From Polyangiaceae bacterium (GTDB taxonomy: Bacteria > Myxococcota_A > Polyangia > Polyangiales > Polyangiaceae): a stretch of 38,849 bases of DNA. Positions 8,154-16,661 of the stretch are shown in pieces; position 1 is the first letter of the stretch; every line of letters begins with the position of its first letter. A model generated the notes under the pieces. It was not told the DNA's origin, made no database searches, and saw only the letters and a program-made list of their open reading frames with translations. The translations under genes were made by a program, and so were the position numbers. The stretch lies in assembly GCA_025936045.1 (NCBI GenBank), contig JAICUB010000052.1, positions 1 to 38,849 on the forward strand. The letters are read 5' to 3'.

Positions 8154-8827
8154 GGCGCCCTCCGCGAGCCGTGGCGCTCCATGAGCCGCCGGAGCGCAAG
8201 CTCCGTCTTGCCGTCCATCAAAGTGCCCTTGCGGCAGAGCTCGAGCGCCTCGTCCAGAGCGAGCGCGCGCACCTCGCCGAAGCGCTCGAGAGCGGAGCCG
8301 TCGAGCGAGGGTTCGCCGCGCTCGTCCGGGTTCACCGTGACCTCGAAGAAGTAGAGTCGCTCGGCGATCATCGCCGGCACCGGGAATACACTCGCGCCAA
8401 GCTCGCGAAATGCGGTCGCGTCGACGCTGAGGCCGAGCTCCTCCGCGAGCTCGCGTTGCGCGGCGTGAAGGAGCCCCGCAGGCGATTGCTCGCTCGGTTC
8501 GACGAGCCCCGCAGGGAGCTCCCACAAGGTTCCGTGCAGCGGATCTCGCTCCGGGTGCGGTGAGCGCGAAGGGTCACGGGCAGCCACGGGCGGACGCACG
8601 CAACTTCTCAAAAACACGCGCCGGACGCCGTCGTGATCGAGATAATGCGCAACGAGCACGACCGCGTCGATCGCGGGCCGGTCGACGAGGTCGTACACGA
8701 AGGCCGCGCTCGCCGTGCCGTCCGGATAGTGCGCGCGATAGCGACGGCGGATCAGCCGCAAAAATCCGGCTTCGGCCGGCGGCGTGAGGTCTTCGAGAAG
8801 CTCGAGCTCGATACGCGGGAAGTCCAA
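8150..8827 (-). CDS. Nudix hydrolase
   Basis: Predicted to hydrolyse nucleoside-diphosphate derivatives (ADP-ribose or NAD(H)-like). The Nudix box spans about 107-133: GLVEPSE, then a stretch four residues longer than canonical, then RELAEELGL with the metal-binding Glu residues intact. It is preceded by LWELPAG, typical of ADP-ribose pyrophosphatase-like members. A TTG at 8827 (MDFPRIELELLEDLTP, 225 aa) is my preferred start. No in-frame ATG or GTG lies nearby upstream, and the open frame beyond runs into the divergent gene's leader. The stop overlaps the NAD kinase start by 4 bp, implying translational coupling and a shared role in NAD(P) balance. Confidence 0.85.
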   Translation of the reverse strand: MDFPRIELELLEDLTPPAEAGFLRLIRRRYRAHYPDGTASAAFVYDLVDRPAIDAVVLVAHYLDHDGVRRVFLRSCVRPPVAARDPSRSPHPERDPLHGTLWELPAGLVEPSEQSPAGLLHAAQRELAEELGLSVDATAFRELGASVFPVPAMIAERLYFFEVTVNPDERGEPSLDGSALERFGEVRALALDEALELCRKGTLMDGKTELALRRLMERHGSRRAP

Positions 8828-8974
8828 GGGACAGCTCGGAGTGGAGCGTACCCGAACTCGAGGGAAGTCGGGCGCCTGGTGCCTTTCTTGTTTCGATACG
8901 CCCGAGCGAGCTCGGGTGTCGGTGAGGCTTGCCGGCCGTCGAGCGCGAGAGTAAGGCGGTAGCAGAATTCGCAA

Positions 8975-9859
8975 ATGAAGCTCATCGCTCGTTGTGCGGT
9001 CGTGATCGCGTGCCTCGCGTTTGCGGGGCCGTTCGACGCGCGAGACGCGCGCGCCGAAAAAGCCAGGGCGAAGCCCGCCGTGCCGGCGAAGAACGCCGAG
9101 GTCGAGAGCCGCAAACAGACGCTCGATTCCGGCGCCGAGCCCGACAAGCTCGCGGCGCTCGACGCGCTCGCGCAAATGAGCGGACCGAACGCGCCGGCAG
9201 CGGCTGCCGTCGTGGAGGAGCTGCTCGCGCGCGGCGCGAACGTGACGGTGCTCGTGCGCGCGCTCGGCGCCGCCGGCAAGCTCGCGCAACCGAGCTCGAG
9301 CGCGGCCGTCGCGCCTTACACGCGGCACCGGATTTCCGAGGTGCGCGTCGCCGCGACACGCGCGCTCGCGCGCACCGGCGGTCCCGACGCGATCGCCGCG
9401 CTGCGCGCCGTCCTTCACGGCAACGACGCGCCGTCGCGTGGGTTTGCCGCGAGCGGTCTCGCGACGCTCCAGGCCAAGGACGCCGTCCCCGACCTGTTCG
9501 CCGTGCTCGCCAAGGACGTTCCGGAGTCAGCGGAGGCAATCGGTGAGCTCTGCACCCCCGCGGACTGCAGCAAGTTTGCCGACAATATCGGCAAACTGCC
9601 GTTCGATCTGATGCAGAGCGGCCTTTCGCCGATTCTGCTGCGTCCGGAAACGGAAGTGCCGCCCGAGCTCAAGCTCGACCTGCTCGAGCGCCTCCGCAAG
9701 CTCCAGACCGACGAAGCCCGGAAGTTTTTGCAAACCGTGCGCGCGAGCTACCCCGACAAGGGCAACGCTTGGGTGAAGTACGGGCTCGACCAAGCGGTCG
9801 ACAACAAGCCGGTCGTGCCTCCGGGCGGCGCGAAGGGAAAGACGAAGGGCAAGCCGTGA
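8975..9859 (+). CDS. Secreted HEAT-repeat protein
   Basis: A 294-aa protein with an N-terminal signal peptide (MKLIARCAVVIACLAFAG, likely cleaved after DARA near 27). The mature part contains HEAT/PBS-lyase-type helical repeats, most clearly RISEVRVAATRALARTGGPD and AIAALRAVLHGNDAPSRGFA, followed by GLATLQAKDAVPDLFAVLAK. It ends in a Lys/Gly/Pro-rich tail. HEAT solenoids are protein-binding scaffolds, so a periplasmic assembly or scaffold role is likely. Its stop overlaps the next gene's GTG start (GTGA), so the two are translationally coupled. It is divergent from the Nudix gene. Confidence 0.8.
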   Translation: MKLIARCAVVIACLAFAGPFDARDARAEKARAKPAVPAKNAEVESRKQTLDSGAEPDKLAALDALAQMSGPNAPAAAAVVEELLARGANVTVLVRALGAAGKLAQPSSSAAVAPYTRHRISEVRVAATRALARTGGPDAIAALRAVLHGNDAPSRGFAASGLATLQAKDAVPDLFAVLAKDVPESAEAIGELCTPADCSKFADNIGKLPFDLMQSGLSPILLRPETEVPPELKLDLLERLRKLQTDEARKFLQTVRASYPDKGNAWVKYGLDQAVDNKPVVPPGGAKGKTKGKP

Positions 9860-11640
9860 CGCGCCATTTCTCGCAGGCCCTCGGTGTGCTCGTCGGTCTG
9901 GTTGCACTCGGTTGCGGCGGCGCGGCCGGCACGCCCCGCAGCGCCTTCTCGCGCAGCTGGGAAAGCGACGCCGGTGAATCCATCGCGCACGTCGAAGCGA
10001 AGCTCCGCAATGCGCCGCGCCCGCCGGACGCGGCCGTCGTCGTCGGGGTGACGCCGGACGGCCTCGTCGGTTCGGCGCTTCCGACCGGATCGGTGTGGCG
10101 TCGAGCGGGTGCCGTGGACGTGGTCCCGAGCGTCGCGCCCGACGGCATCGTCGTGGCGTCGAGCGGCGGGCAGGCGTTCGCCCTCGACGGCAAGACGGGA
10201 CAGCCGCTCTGGAGCGTTTCCGTCGCGCCGCTCGTCCTGCGCGGTGCCGCCGACGACGGTAGGTACAGCGTCCTCTCGCTCGGCAAGCCGCGCGCGAGCG
10301 AAAGCCGCCTCATCGCCGTCGACCGCTCCGGCCGCGTCGTGCTCGATCAAGCGTCCTCGACGGAGCTCGGTCGACCCGCCGTGCGCGCGGGCGTCGCGTT
10401 CGTGCCGTGGGGCGGTCAATACGTCTCGGCCATCGACATCGCGAGCGGCTCCGAAATCGGGCGCTTGCTCACGCGTGATCTTCCGACGCACGCCCTCGAC
10501 GTGGGCGGCACGCTCTACTTCGGCCAGTACGCGCTCGTGCGGCTCGACGAGCACATCAAATACGCCGAGTCCTTCCAGGCGACGCGCTACATGTTCAAGC
10601 CGCGCGAGCTTCCGGGCACTCCGGTATGGCTCGGCAACGGCCTCGAGCTACCGCTCGTCGATCGCACGGCGCGCGCGAAGATACGCCTCTTCGCCGAGCC
10701 GGAATCGACCGACAAAGGCATCACCATCGCGAGCAACTCGTACGCGGGGAGCTACTTCCGCGCCCTCTACGGCTTCGCGCTCGGCGACGGGCACCTGCTC
10801 TGGGCCGACGCGCTTTCCGCGGACGTGATCGGCGGCGGCGCCGCGGCTTCGGGCTTCGCGTTCTGCGACGAGACCGGCAAGGTGCACCTCTACGCCGCGG
10901 ACGGCGGCACGGGGCCCGTCGCCGACCTCGGACAGAGGCTCGTCGCGTGTGCCGTCGGCGCGAGCGCCCTTCACGTCACGGGCACGCCCCGTGGCTCGCT
11001 CGCGACGCAAATCGAACGGAGCTTTGCGCACTTCGATCCCGACATGGCGTCCGCCGAAGGGCTTCTCATCGCCGAGCTCGGTAAGCTCGAGGATCCGGCC
11101 GTGACGCGCATCCTGATCGCTCTCGCCGAGGACGCGCGCGTCCCGCCGAAACAGCGGGAAGCCGCACGGGTGCTTTTGAGCAAGCGCAAGAACGGCGTTG
11201 AATTCATGCTGGCAGCGCTCGAGCACCACTACGACTTCGTGTCCGGTGATGAGTCCCCGCCGGTCGGGCCGCTCGCCGACGCCCTGCGCGGTCTGCACGA
11301 CGAGCGCGGCGCGGCGTTGCTCGCGCGTCACCTGAACGATCCCGCGGATTCCATCGATGACGTCGCGCGCGCCGCGACGGCGCTCGAAGTACTCGCGACG
11401 AGCGCCGAGAAGCGCGATTTGATGACGTTCTTCGCGCTCTATCGCGCGACGGCGGACGAGCCGCCGCTGGTTTCGGCGGTGCAGTCCGTCGCGACGGCGT
11501 TGTTGCGCGTGGGCGGCCCGGAAGGGCACGCGCTCGTCGAACGCGCCGTGGCAGATCCGCTCACGCAACCCGAAGTGCAACAGGGCTTGGCCAAATTGGT
11601 CACGCAGAAGCCTGCTCCCGCGGCGAACGCAAAGCCGTGA
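9856..11640 (+). CDS. Lipoprotein with PQQ-like propeller and C-terminal HEAT repeats
   Basis: The start is the GTG at 9856, overlapping the previous stop as GTGA. VTRHFSQALGVLVGLVALGC is a lipoprotein signal peptide with lipidated Cys20; 594 aa in total. Residues about 60-380 resemble PQQ/WD-like propeller blades as in BamB (ASSGGQAFALDGKTGQPLWS, then SRLIAVDRSGRVVL and YVSAIDIASGSEIGRLL). Residues about 400-590 are HEAT-like helices (AKLEDPAVTRILIALAEDAR-type pairs, RGAALLARHLNDPADSIDDV). It is envelope-anchored and its partner is probably the upstream HEAT protein. BamB homology is suggested by fold only. Transaldolase lies 64 bp downstream. Confidence 0.75.
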   Translation: MTRHFSQALGVLVGLVALGCGGAAGTPRSAFSRSWESDAGESIAHVEAKLRNAPRPPDAAVVVGVTPDGLVGSALPTGSVWRRAGAVDVVPSVAPDGIVVASSGGQAFALDGKTGQPLWSVSVAPLVLRGAADDGRYSVLSLGKPRASESRLIAVDRSGRVVLDQASSTELGRPAVRAGVAFVPWGGQYVSAIDIASGSEIGRLLTRDLPTHALDVGGTLYFGQYALVRLDEHIKYAESFQATRYMFKPRELPGTPVWLGNGLELPLVDRTARAKIRLFAEPESTDKGITIASNSYAGSYFRALYGFALGDGHLLWADALSADVIGGGAAASGFAFCDETGKVHLYAADGGTGPVADLGQRLVACAVGASALHVTGTPRGSLATQIERSFAHFDPDMASAEGLLIAELGKLEDPAVTRILIALAEDARVPPKQREAARVLLSKRKNGVEFMLAALEHHYDFVSGDESPPVGPLADALRGLHDERGAALLARHLNDPADSIDDVARAATALEVLATSAEKRDLMTFFALYRATADEPPLVSAVQSVATALLRVGGPEGHALVERAVADPLTQPEVQQGLAKLVTQKPAPAANAKP

Positions 11641-11704
11641 GCGGCGACTTGCGCCTCGCGAGCGCGGGGGGCAGGATCGCAGGCGAAAAGGAAGGACGGA
11701 CACG

Positions 11705-12679
11705 ATGACAGAGCTCGACTCGTTGAAGAAGGTCACGACCGTGGTCGCGGACAGCGGCGACATCGAGGCTCTCGTCAAATACAAGCCGCAGGACGCGACG
11801 ACCAATCCCTCGCTCCTGCTCAAGGCCTCCCAGATGCCGAAGTACAAGCATCTGGTCGACGAGGCCATCGAGTACGCCCGTAAATACAACGGGGACAAGC
11901 ACGCGCGGTCGACCGCGTTCATGGACAAGCTCGCGATCAACTTCGGCTGCGAAATCCTGAAAATCGTCCCCGGGCGCGTTTCGACCGAGGTCGACGCCAC
12001 CCTCAGCTTCGACATCGAGGGCAGCATAGAAAAGGCGAAGAGCCTGATTGGCCTCTACGAAAAGGCCGGCATTCCGCGCGAACGCATCCTGATCAAGCTC
12101 GGCACCACGTGGGAAGGGATCCGCGCGGCGGAGCAGCTCGAGAAGGGCGGCATTCACACCAACATGACGCTGCTCTTCAGCTTCGCTCAGGCGGTCGCTT
12201 GTGCCGAGGCGAAGGTGACGCTCATCTCGCCGTTCGTCGGCCGCATCTACGACTGGTACAAAAAGTCGAAGGGCGTGAGCGACATTCCGATCGCCGAGGA
12301 TCCCGGCGTCCTCAGCGTCGACCGCATTTACAACTACTACAAGAAGTTCGATTACAAGACGCAGGTGATGGGCGCGAGCTTCCGCAAGGTGGAGCAGGTG
12401 AAGGCCCTCGCGGGCTGTGATCTCTTGACCATCAGCCCGGATTTGCTGGAGCAGCTCGCAAGCGCCCAGGGCGAGGTGCCGCCGCGTTTGACGGTGGAAA
12501 AGGCCAAAGCCGCCAACATCGAACGCATCCACATGGACGAGAAGACGTTCCGCTTCATGCACAACGAGGACGCCATGGGCACCGACAAGCTGTCGGAAGG
12601 CATTCGCGCGTTCAACGTCGACGGTCGCAAGCTCGAGGCGTTCGCCGCCGGCGAGCTCGCCAAAGCGAGCGCGGCCTGA
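11705..12679 (+). CDS. tal: Transaldolase (TalB type)
   Basis: Transfers a dihydroxyacetone unit between sugar phosphates in the non-oxidative pentose phosphate pathway. At 324 aa it matches the long (TalB/TAL1) subfamily. Asp16 lies in VVADSGD, ATTNPSLLL is at 31-39, and the Schiff-base Lys131 is in ILIKLGTTWEG. It also has GGIHTNMTLLFSFAQA and SPFVGRIYDWYKK. An AAGGAAGG Shine-Dalgarno-like run precedes the ATG. It may be read through from the propeller/HEAT gene. Its stop lies 13 bp from the convergent barrel-protein stop. Housekeeping gene. Confidence 0.97.
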   Translation: MTELDSLKKVTTVVADSGDIEALVKYKPQDATTNPSLLLKASQMPKYKHLVDEAIEYARKYNGDKHARSTAFMDKLAINFGCEILKIVPGRVSTEVDATLSFDIEGSIEKAKSLIGLYEKAGIPRERILIKLGTTWEGIRAAEQLEKGGIHTNMTLLFSFAQAVACAEAKVTLISPFVGRIYDWYKKSKGVSDIPIAEDPGVLSVDRIYNYYKKFDYKTQVMGASFRKVEQVKALAGCDLLTISPDLLEQLASAQGEVPPRLTVEKAKAANIERIHMDEKTFRFMHNEDAMGTDKLSEGIRAFNVDGRKLEAFAAGELAKASAA

Positions 12680-12692
12680 TCGCGGCGCGGAG

Positions 12693-15644
12693 CTAAAAGC
12701 TCGAAGCCAGCACGAGGTAGTGCTGCATCCCGCGCGGGGCCTTCGAATCCAGCCCCCGCGCGAGGCCGAAGCGAAACTCGGTGTCGTCGGCGTAGAGGAG
12801 CGAGAGATCCAGCCGGAGCTCGCCGCCTACGCCGACGTGATACGCCTGGAGCGGGTCGTGAAGATCCATTCGATCGTAGGCGCCGCCCCAGTCGAGAAAG
12901 GCGGTGCCGACCAGCGTGCGAAGAAAGCCAGGCAGCGTGCTGAGCCCGCGATCGACGTAAACGATCGGAAAGCGGTACTCGACGTTCAAGAGGTTGTAGG
13001 TCGAGCCGTAGAATTGCAGCGGGTTGTAGCCGCGGAGCACGAAGGCCGTCTGGCGCACGCCGCTCCGTAGGGCGTCGAGCGGCGGGGTATCCGCGAAACC
13101 GCCGGTATAGAAATAGTCGAGGCGCGGATACGTGCCCGCGGCCGCGCCCCCCGAGAGGCCGAGCGCAAGCACGTGATGGCGGGACCAGGGCATGCCGAGG
13201 TAGCCGGTGAACGCGCCCGTGAACGCAACGAGCGTCGACTCGCTGCCCCAAGCCGGATCGGCGAGGTCCGCGCCGATACCGAGTCCGAGCCCGCTTTCCG
13301 GGCTGATCGCGTACGCGGTCGCGGTCGCGGTCGAGAGCTGGTAGCCGAGGTGCACGGTGGCTAGCACGCCGCGATCGGGCTCCGTCGGCAGCGGCGCGTC
13401 CGGATCGAGTGACGCTCCGAGCGGCTGATCGTGATCCCAATCGAGCACGCTGTACGAGAGCGCGATGTTCTGGGTGTCGAAGTCACCCGGCAGCGCGAGC
13501 TCGACGCCGGTGCTCACGCCGATCCGGTGCTCGGTCACCGTCAAGCCCGTCCCCGTCGCGCGGTAGTCGGCGCGCGGCGCCTCGTCGCGAAAGAGCGAGG
13601 CGCGGAACGCGAAGGGCAGCCCGAAATAAGCGTAGTCGAGCTCGGCGTTCAGATAGGGGTGGCGCGTTTCGAGCGTGAACGACGCCGCGACGGAGTGCAG
13701 TCCGACCGCGTCGGCGCCGATCGCGGAGAGCGTGAACGCGTCGCCGAACTTACCGGGCCCAGCGCCCACGCTGTACGTGTGCGGTGCGAGCGTCGGCAGC
13801 GCGTCGTACTCGCTGATCGGCCAGGTCCGTCGCGCGAGACCCGCTGCGAGCGGCCGTTCGCTCGCGGGCGGTGCCGCGGGCGAGAAGCGCGCCGGATCGA
13901 GGTCCATGACGTAAAGGTCGAAGCCGTCCGCCGTGTACCCGACGTACACGAGCGAACGGCCGTCGGCCGAGGGCTCCGGCATGTACGCGCCCGTGACCAC
14001 GTTCGTGACCTGCGCGAGCGCGCCCGTCGCGACCGTGTACGCGTACACGTTCGAGATGCCGCTGCGATCGGAGGCAAAAAAGAGGGTTTTTCCATCGCTC
14101 GACCAGGCCGGTTCCATGTCGAGCGCGCGATCGTGCCAGAGCTCTCGGAAGCGGCCGCTCGCCACGTCGACGATGCGGATGTCGCGGTAGCCGCCCGCCG
14201 TCCACGCCCCGTACGCAATCGCGGTGCCGTCGGGCGAGAAGCGCGGCGTGAACGCTTGCTCGAACGTGGCGCTCGGCACCAGCCGCCGCTCGTTTTCGAT
14301 GCGTCCGTCCGGCGTGAGCTCGGCGACGCGCAGCGTGCTCGTGCCGGCGGCTTGCGTGACGTACGTGACGTGCCGCCCGTCCGCGCTGACGTCGATGTCG
14401 CGCGCGCGACGTCCCGTCGTCAAGCGCTCACGCGTGCGATCCAGCCCCGTCGGCGCGCGCGCCCCCGGCGGCAGGCGAAAGACGTCACCGAACGGGTATT
14501 TCCGGCGCGAAGGTGCCGGCATATCGAAATACAGCGCACAATCCGGCCCGAACGCGAGGCTCCGCCCGGTTGCGCGCGCGATGAGCTCTTCGTCGGGGGC
14601 CGCCGCTTTCGCGCCGAGGTCGAGCTCGTAGATGCCAGCGAGCGTGTCGGCGTCCGAACGCACGTACGCGAGCTTGCCCGGGGCGTGACAGCTCGCCGGA
14701 AGAAAGCGCGGGTCGAGCGTTTGCCAGCCGTGGAAGGTCACGCGCCGTCCTTCGCGCAACCCGGCGCGCGCGACGGCGTCGCGCTGGGCTTGATAGTGCC
14801 GCTCGAGATCCACACGCCACCCGGCGTAGAGCTCCTCGTAGGTGCGGCCCGTCGCGCGGCGGATCGCCCGGTTCACTCCGTAGGGAACGAGTGCGGCGCC
14901 GTAGTCGGTGGCGACGGCGCCATAGATGTCGGGGCCATAAATGCTCGCGATCCATTCGGTGAATTTCGCGCCGTAGAGGTACCAGAGGGTCTGCGCGGGC
15001 CAGCGCCTCGGGGAATGGCTGATTTCGTCGAGCGTCGCGCTGCGATGCTCGAGCACGTCGGCTCGCAGCATCATGTCGAACTGCGTCGAACGCAGGCGCC
15101 CCGCAGTCGTGTGCTCGCTCTCCATGGCGACCGCGAGCCCTTCGAGGATCCAATGCGGCTGCTCCTCGTTCGGCGAGAGCGTCGGACCGAGCACGTGGTT
15201 CACGACGTCGGGCAAGCCCGAGATGTTCGACATGTGGAGGATGTGCGTGAGCTCGTGCGTGACGAGCATGGTCACCCAGTCGTCGTAGTCCGCGAGCGTC
15301 GACATGTCGTCCGGCGCGCTCACGAACAGGTTCACGGTCGGGTACGGCAGCGTGTACGCGAAGCCGTTCGCTTCTTCCGTGCCGTCGTTGAGCACGATTT
15401 CCGTGCGCCGCGGCGGCGCGAAGCCGAGCTCGCGCGAAACACGCGCGTAAACGTCCTCCGCGACGGTGCCGACCTTCTGCGCGACATCCTCGAGCCCCGC
15501 GTGAAAGTGCACGTGATAGTGCGGCGTGGTGAGCGTGTACCAGTGCACCCACGGGTCACCGGCGCGCGCCGTGAGGCTCACGCACAGCGCCGCGAGCAGA
15601 TGAAGGATCAGCCGCGCGCGAGGCCGACGGCCTGGGTGCGGCAT
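12693..15644 (-). CDS. Metallopeptidase / TolB-like propeller / outer-membrane barrel protein
   Basis: A 983-aa protein with a signal peptide (LILHLLAALCVSLTARA). Residues about 30-290 form a gluzincin-type peptidase domain: HELTH at 130-134 and the likely third zinc ligand Glu168 in WILEGLAVAMES. The middle (about 300-600) holds PD40/TolB-like propeller repeats, for example FSPDGTAIAYGAWTAGGYRD and PAWSSDGKTLFFASDRSGIS. The C-terminal 340 residues alternate polar and hydrophobic residues as beta strands and end LVLASSF. A terminal Phe is the usual outer-membrane barrel signal, and the fold resembles BamA/surface-antigen barrels. Predicted as an outer-membrane protein with a periplasmic protease and propeller. 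It starts 6 bp after the PilZ gene stop, so the two share an operon. Confidence 0.85.
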   Translation of the reverse strand: MPHPGRRPRARLILHLLAALCVSLTARAGDPWVHWYTLTTPHYHVHFHAGLEDVAQKVGTVAEDVYARVSRELGFAPPRRTEIVLNDGTEEANGFAYTLPYPTVNLFVSAPDDMSTLADYDDWVTMLVTHELTHILHMSNISGLPDVVNHVLGPTLSPNEEQPHWILEGLAVAMESEHTTAGRLRSTQFDMMLRADVLEHRSATLDEISHSPRRWPAQTLWYLYGAKFTEWIASIYGPDIYGAVATDYGAALVPYGVNRAIRRATGRTYEELYAGWRVDLERHYQAQRDAVARAGLREGRRVTFHGWQTLDPRFLPASCHAPGKLAYVRSDADTLAGIYELDLGAKAAAPDEELIARATGRSLAFGPDCALYFDMPAPSRRKYPFGDVFRLPPGARAPTGLDRTRERLTTGRRARDIDVSADGRHVTYVTQAAGTSTLRVAELTPDGRIENERRLVPSATFEQAFTPRFSPDGTAIAYGAWTAGGYRDIRIVDVASGRFRELWHDRALDMEPAWSSDGKTLFFASDRSGISNVYAYTVATGALAQVTNVVTGAYMPEPSADGRSLVYVGYTADGFDLYVMDLDPARFSPAAPPASERPLAAGLARRTWPISEYDALPTLAPHTYSVGAGPGKFGDAFTLSAIGADAVGLHSVAASFTLETRHPYLNAELDYAYFGLPFAFRASLFRDEAPRADYRATGTGLTVTEHRIGVSTGVELALPGDFDTQNIALSYSVLDWDHDQPLGASLDPDAPLPTEPDRGVLATVHLGYQLSTATATAYAISPESGLGLGIGADLADPAWGSESTLVAFTGAFTGYLGMPWSRHHVLALGLSGGAAAGTYPRLDYFYTGGFADTPPLDALRSGVRQTAFVLRGYNPLQFYGSTYNLLNVEYRFPIVYVDRGLSTLPGFLRTLVGTAFLDWGGAYDRMDLHDPLQAYHVGVGGELRLDLSLLYADDTEFRFGLARGLDSKAPRGMQHYLVLASSF

Positions 15645-15650
15645 TCGAGC

Positions 15651-16619
15651 TCAGAGGTCGTCGTAGAAGAGCGGCTCGCGGTTGCGCACGTAGCGGTAAA
15701 CGAGCTGGCGGCCCTCAGCCGAAATCTGCGTGAACTGCGCGCCGAAGCCCGGCGACGAATCAGCGCCGGACTGCGGTGAGTCGCGGGTCCAGCGCACGAC
15801 GGCGTTGGCTTCGAACTCGTAGCCGCCCGGCAAGGAGACCTTGACGGACAGCGATTGGCCGACGGTCGGGATGTTGTACGTCGCGATGAAGATGCCGCCC
15901 GAGTCGATCACGTCGTTACCGCTCAGGCCCTTGTAGAAATTGGTGCTGCTGTGCGCGCCGAGCTCCGCCTCGTAGCGCAGCGTGCCACCCGGGCCCGTCA
16001 TCGCTTCGGCGGGCTTGTGAGCGGCGGCCGGATACGCGGGCGCCGGCGCTTGAACGGCCGCAGGGGGTTGTGGAGCGGCGTTCGGCGGTGGGTTCCAAAC
16101 TTGACCGCCTGCGGGCGCCGTTTGCCCCGCCCAATTCGACGCGGCCTGCGTGGCTGCGACGGGACTGGCCGGCGGCTGCGCGGGCGCGGCTGCGGGTGGC
16201 GGTTGCCACGCGGGCTGATTCACCACCGCGACCTGCGGCGCGGGTGCGGCCGCGGCCGGGAACGAGCCGGAAGGTTGCGTCGGCGGCGACGGCACCACCG
16301 ACGCCTGCGGCAGCGCCGTGGCGAGCTGGTGCACGAGGCCGAGCGCCCCCGCGATCGCTTCGGTCGCTTGATCGACCGCGACGTGCTGGACGCCGGATAC
16401 TTGAAGCTCGGACAGCGCCTTACGCACCTGCACGAGCGCACCCTGAGCGTCCGGGCCGGCTCCGCCGCGCGCGGACTCGATACGGTGCAGGGCATTCATG
16501 GCCTGCGCCACCGGCTCCGCCGCAGTCATTAATTGATCCGGCACTCCGGGGCTCTGCAAGGCCCCGAGCCCGCGAGCTAGATTCTCCCGAGCGGTGCGCG
16601 CCAAAGTCACGACATCCAT
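15651..16619 (-). CDS. PilZ-domain protein with Pro/Ala-rich arm
   Basis: A 322-aa protein. Residues 1-100 are helical (MDVVTLARTARENLARGLGA and following heptads), 105-205 are a Pro/Ala/Gln linker, and the last ~110 form a PilZ-like barrel (LRYEAELGAHSSTNFYKGLS, then DSGGIFIAT, then FEANAVVRWTRDSP). It matches the myxobacterial PilZ subgroup (TIGR02266-like). The DSGG segment corresponds to the D/NxSxxG part of the c-di-GMP site, but the upstream RxxxR arginine pair is not evident, so binding is uncertain. The tail GFGAQFTQIS is typical of the family. It is followed within 6 bp by the peptidase/barrel gene. Confidence 0.82.
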   Translation of the reverse strand: MDVVTLARTARENLARGLGALQSPGVPDQLMTAAEPVAQAMNALHRIESARGGAGPDAQGALVQVRKALSELQVSGVQHVAVDQATEAIAGALGLVHQLATALPQASVVPSPPTQPSGSFPAAAAPAPQVAVVNQPAWQPPPAAAPAQPPASPVAATQAASNWAGQTAPAGGQVWNPPPNAAPQPPAAVQAPAPAYPAAAHKPAEAMTGPGGTLRYEAELGAHSSTNFYKGLSGNDVIDSGGIFIATYNIPTVGQSLSVKVSLPGGYEFEANAVVRWTRDSPQSGADSSPGFGAQFTQISAEGRQLVYRYVRNREPLFYDDL

Positions 16620-16661
16620 CGATGGGCTTCCCTCCGCAAGAGGTGGGGCGCGAGTCTAACA

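Noticed and set aside
10648..12027. 459-codon minus-strand frame
   Set aside because: It is antisense across the propeller gene and transaldolase, both of which have clear homology.
13431..15779. 782-codon plus-strand open frame
   Set aside because: It is antisense to the peptidase/barrel gene, with Arg/Val/Glu-rich composition and no domain. High GC makes such frames common.
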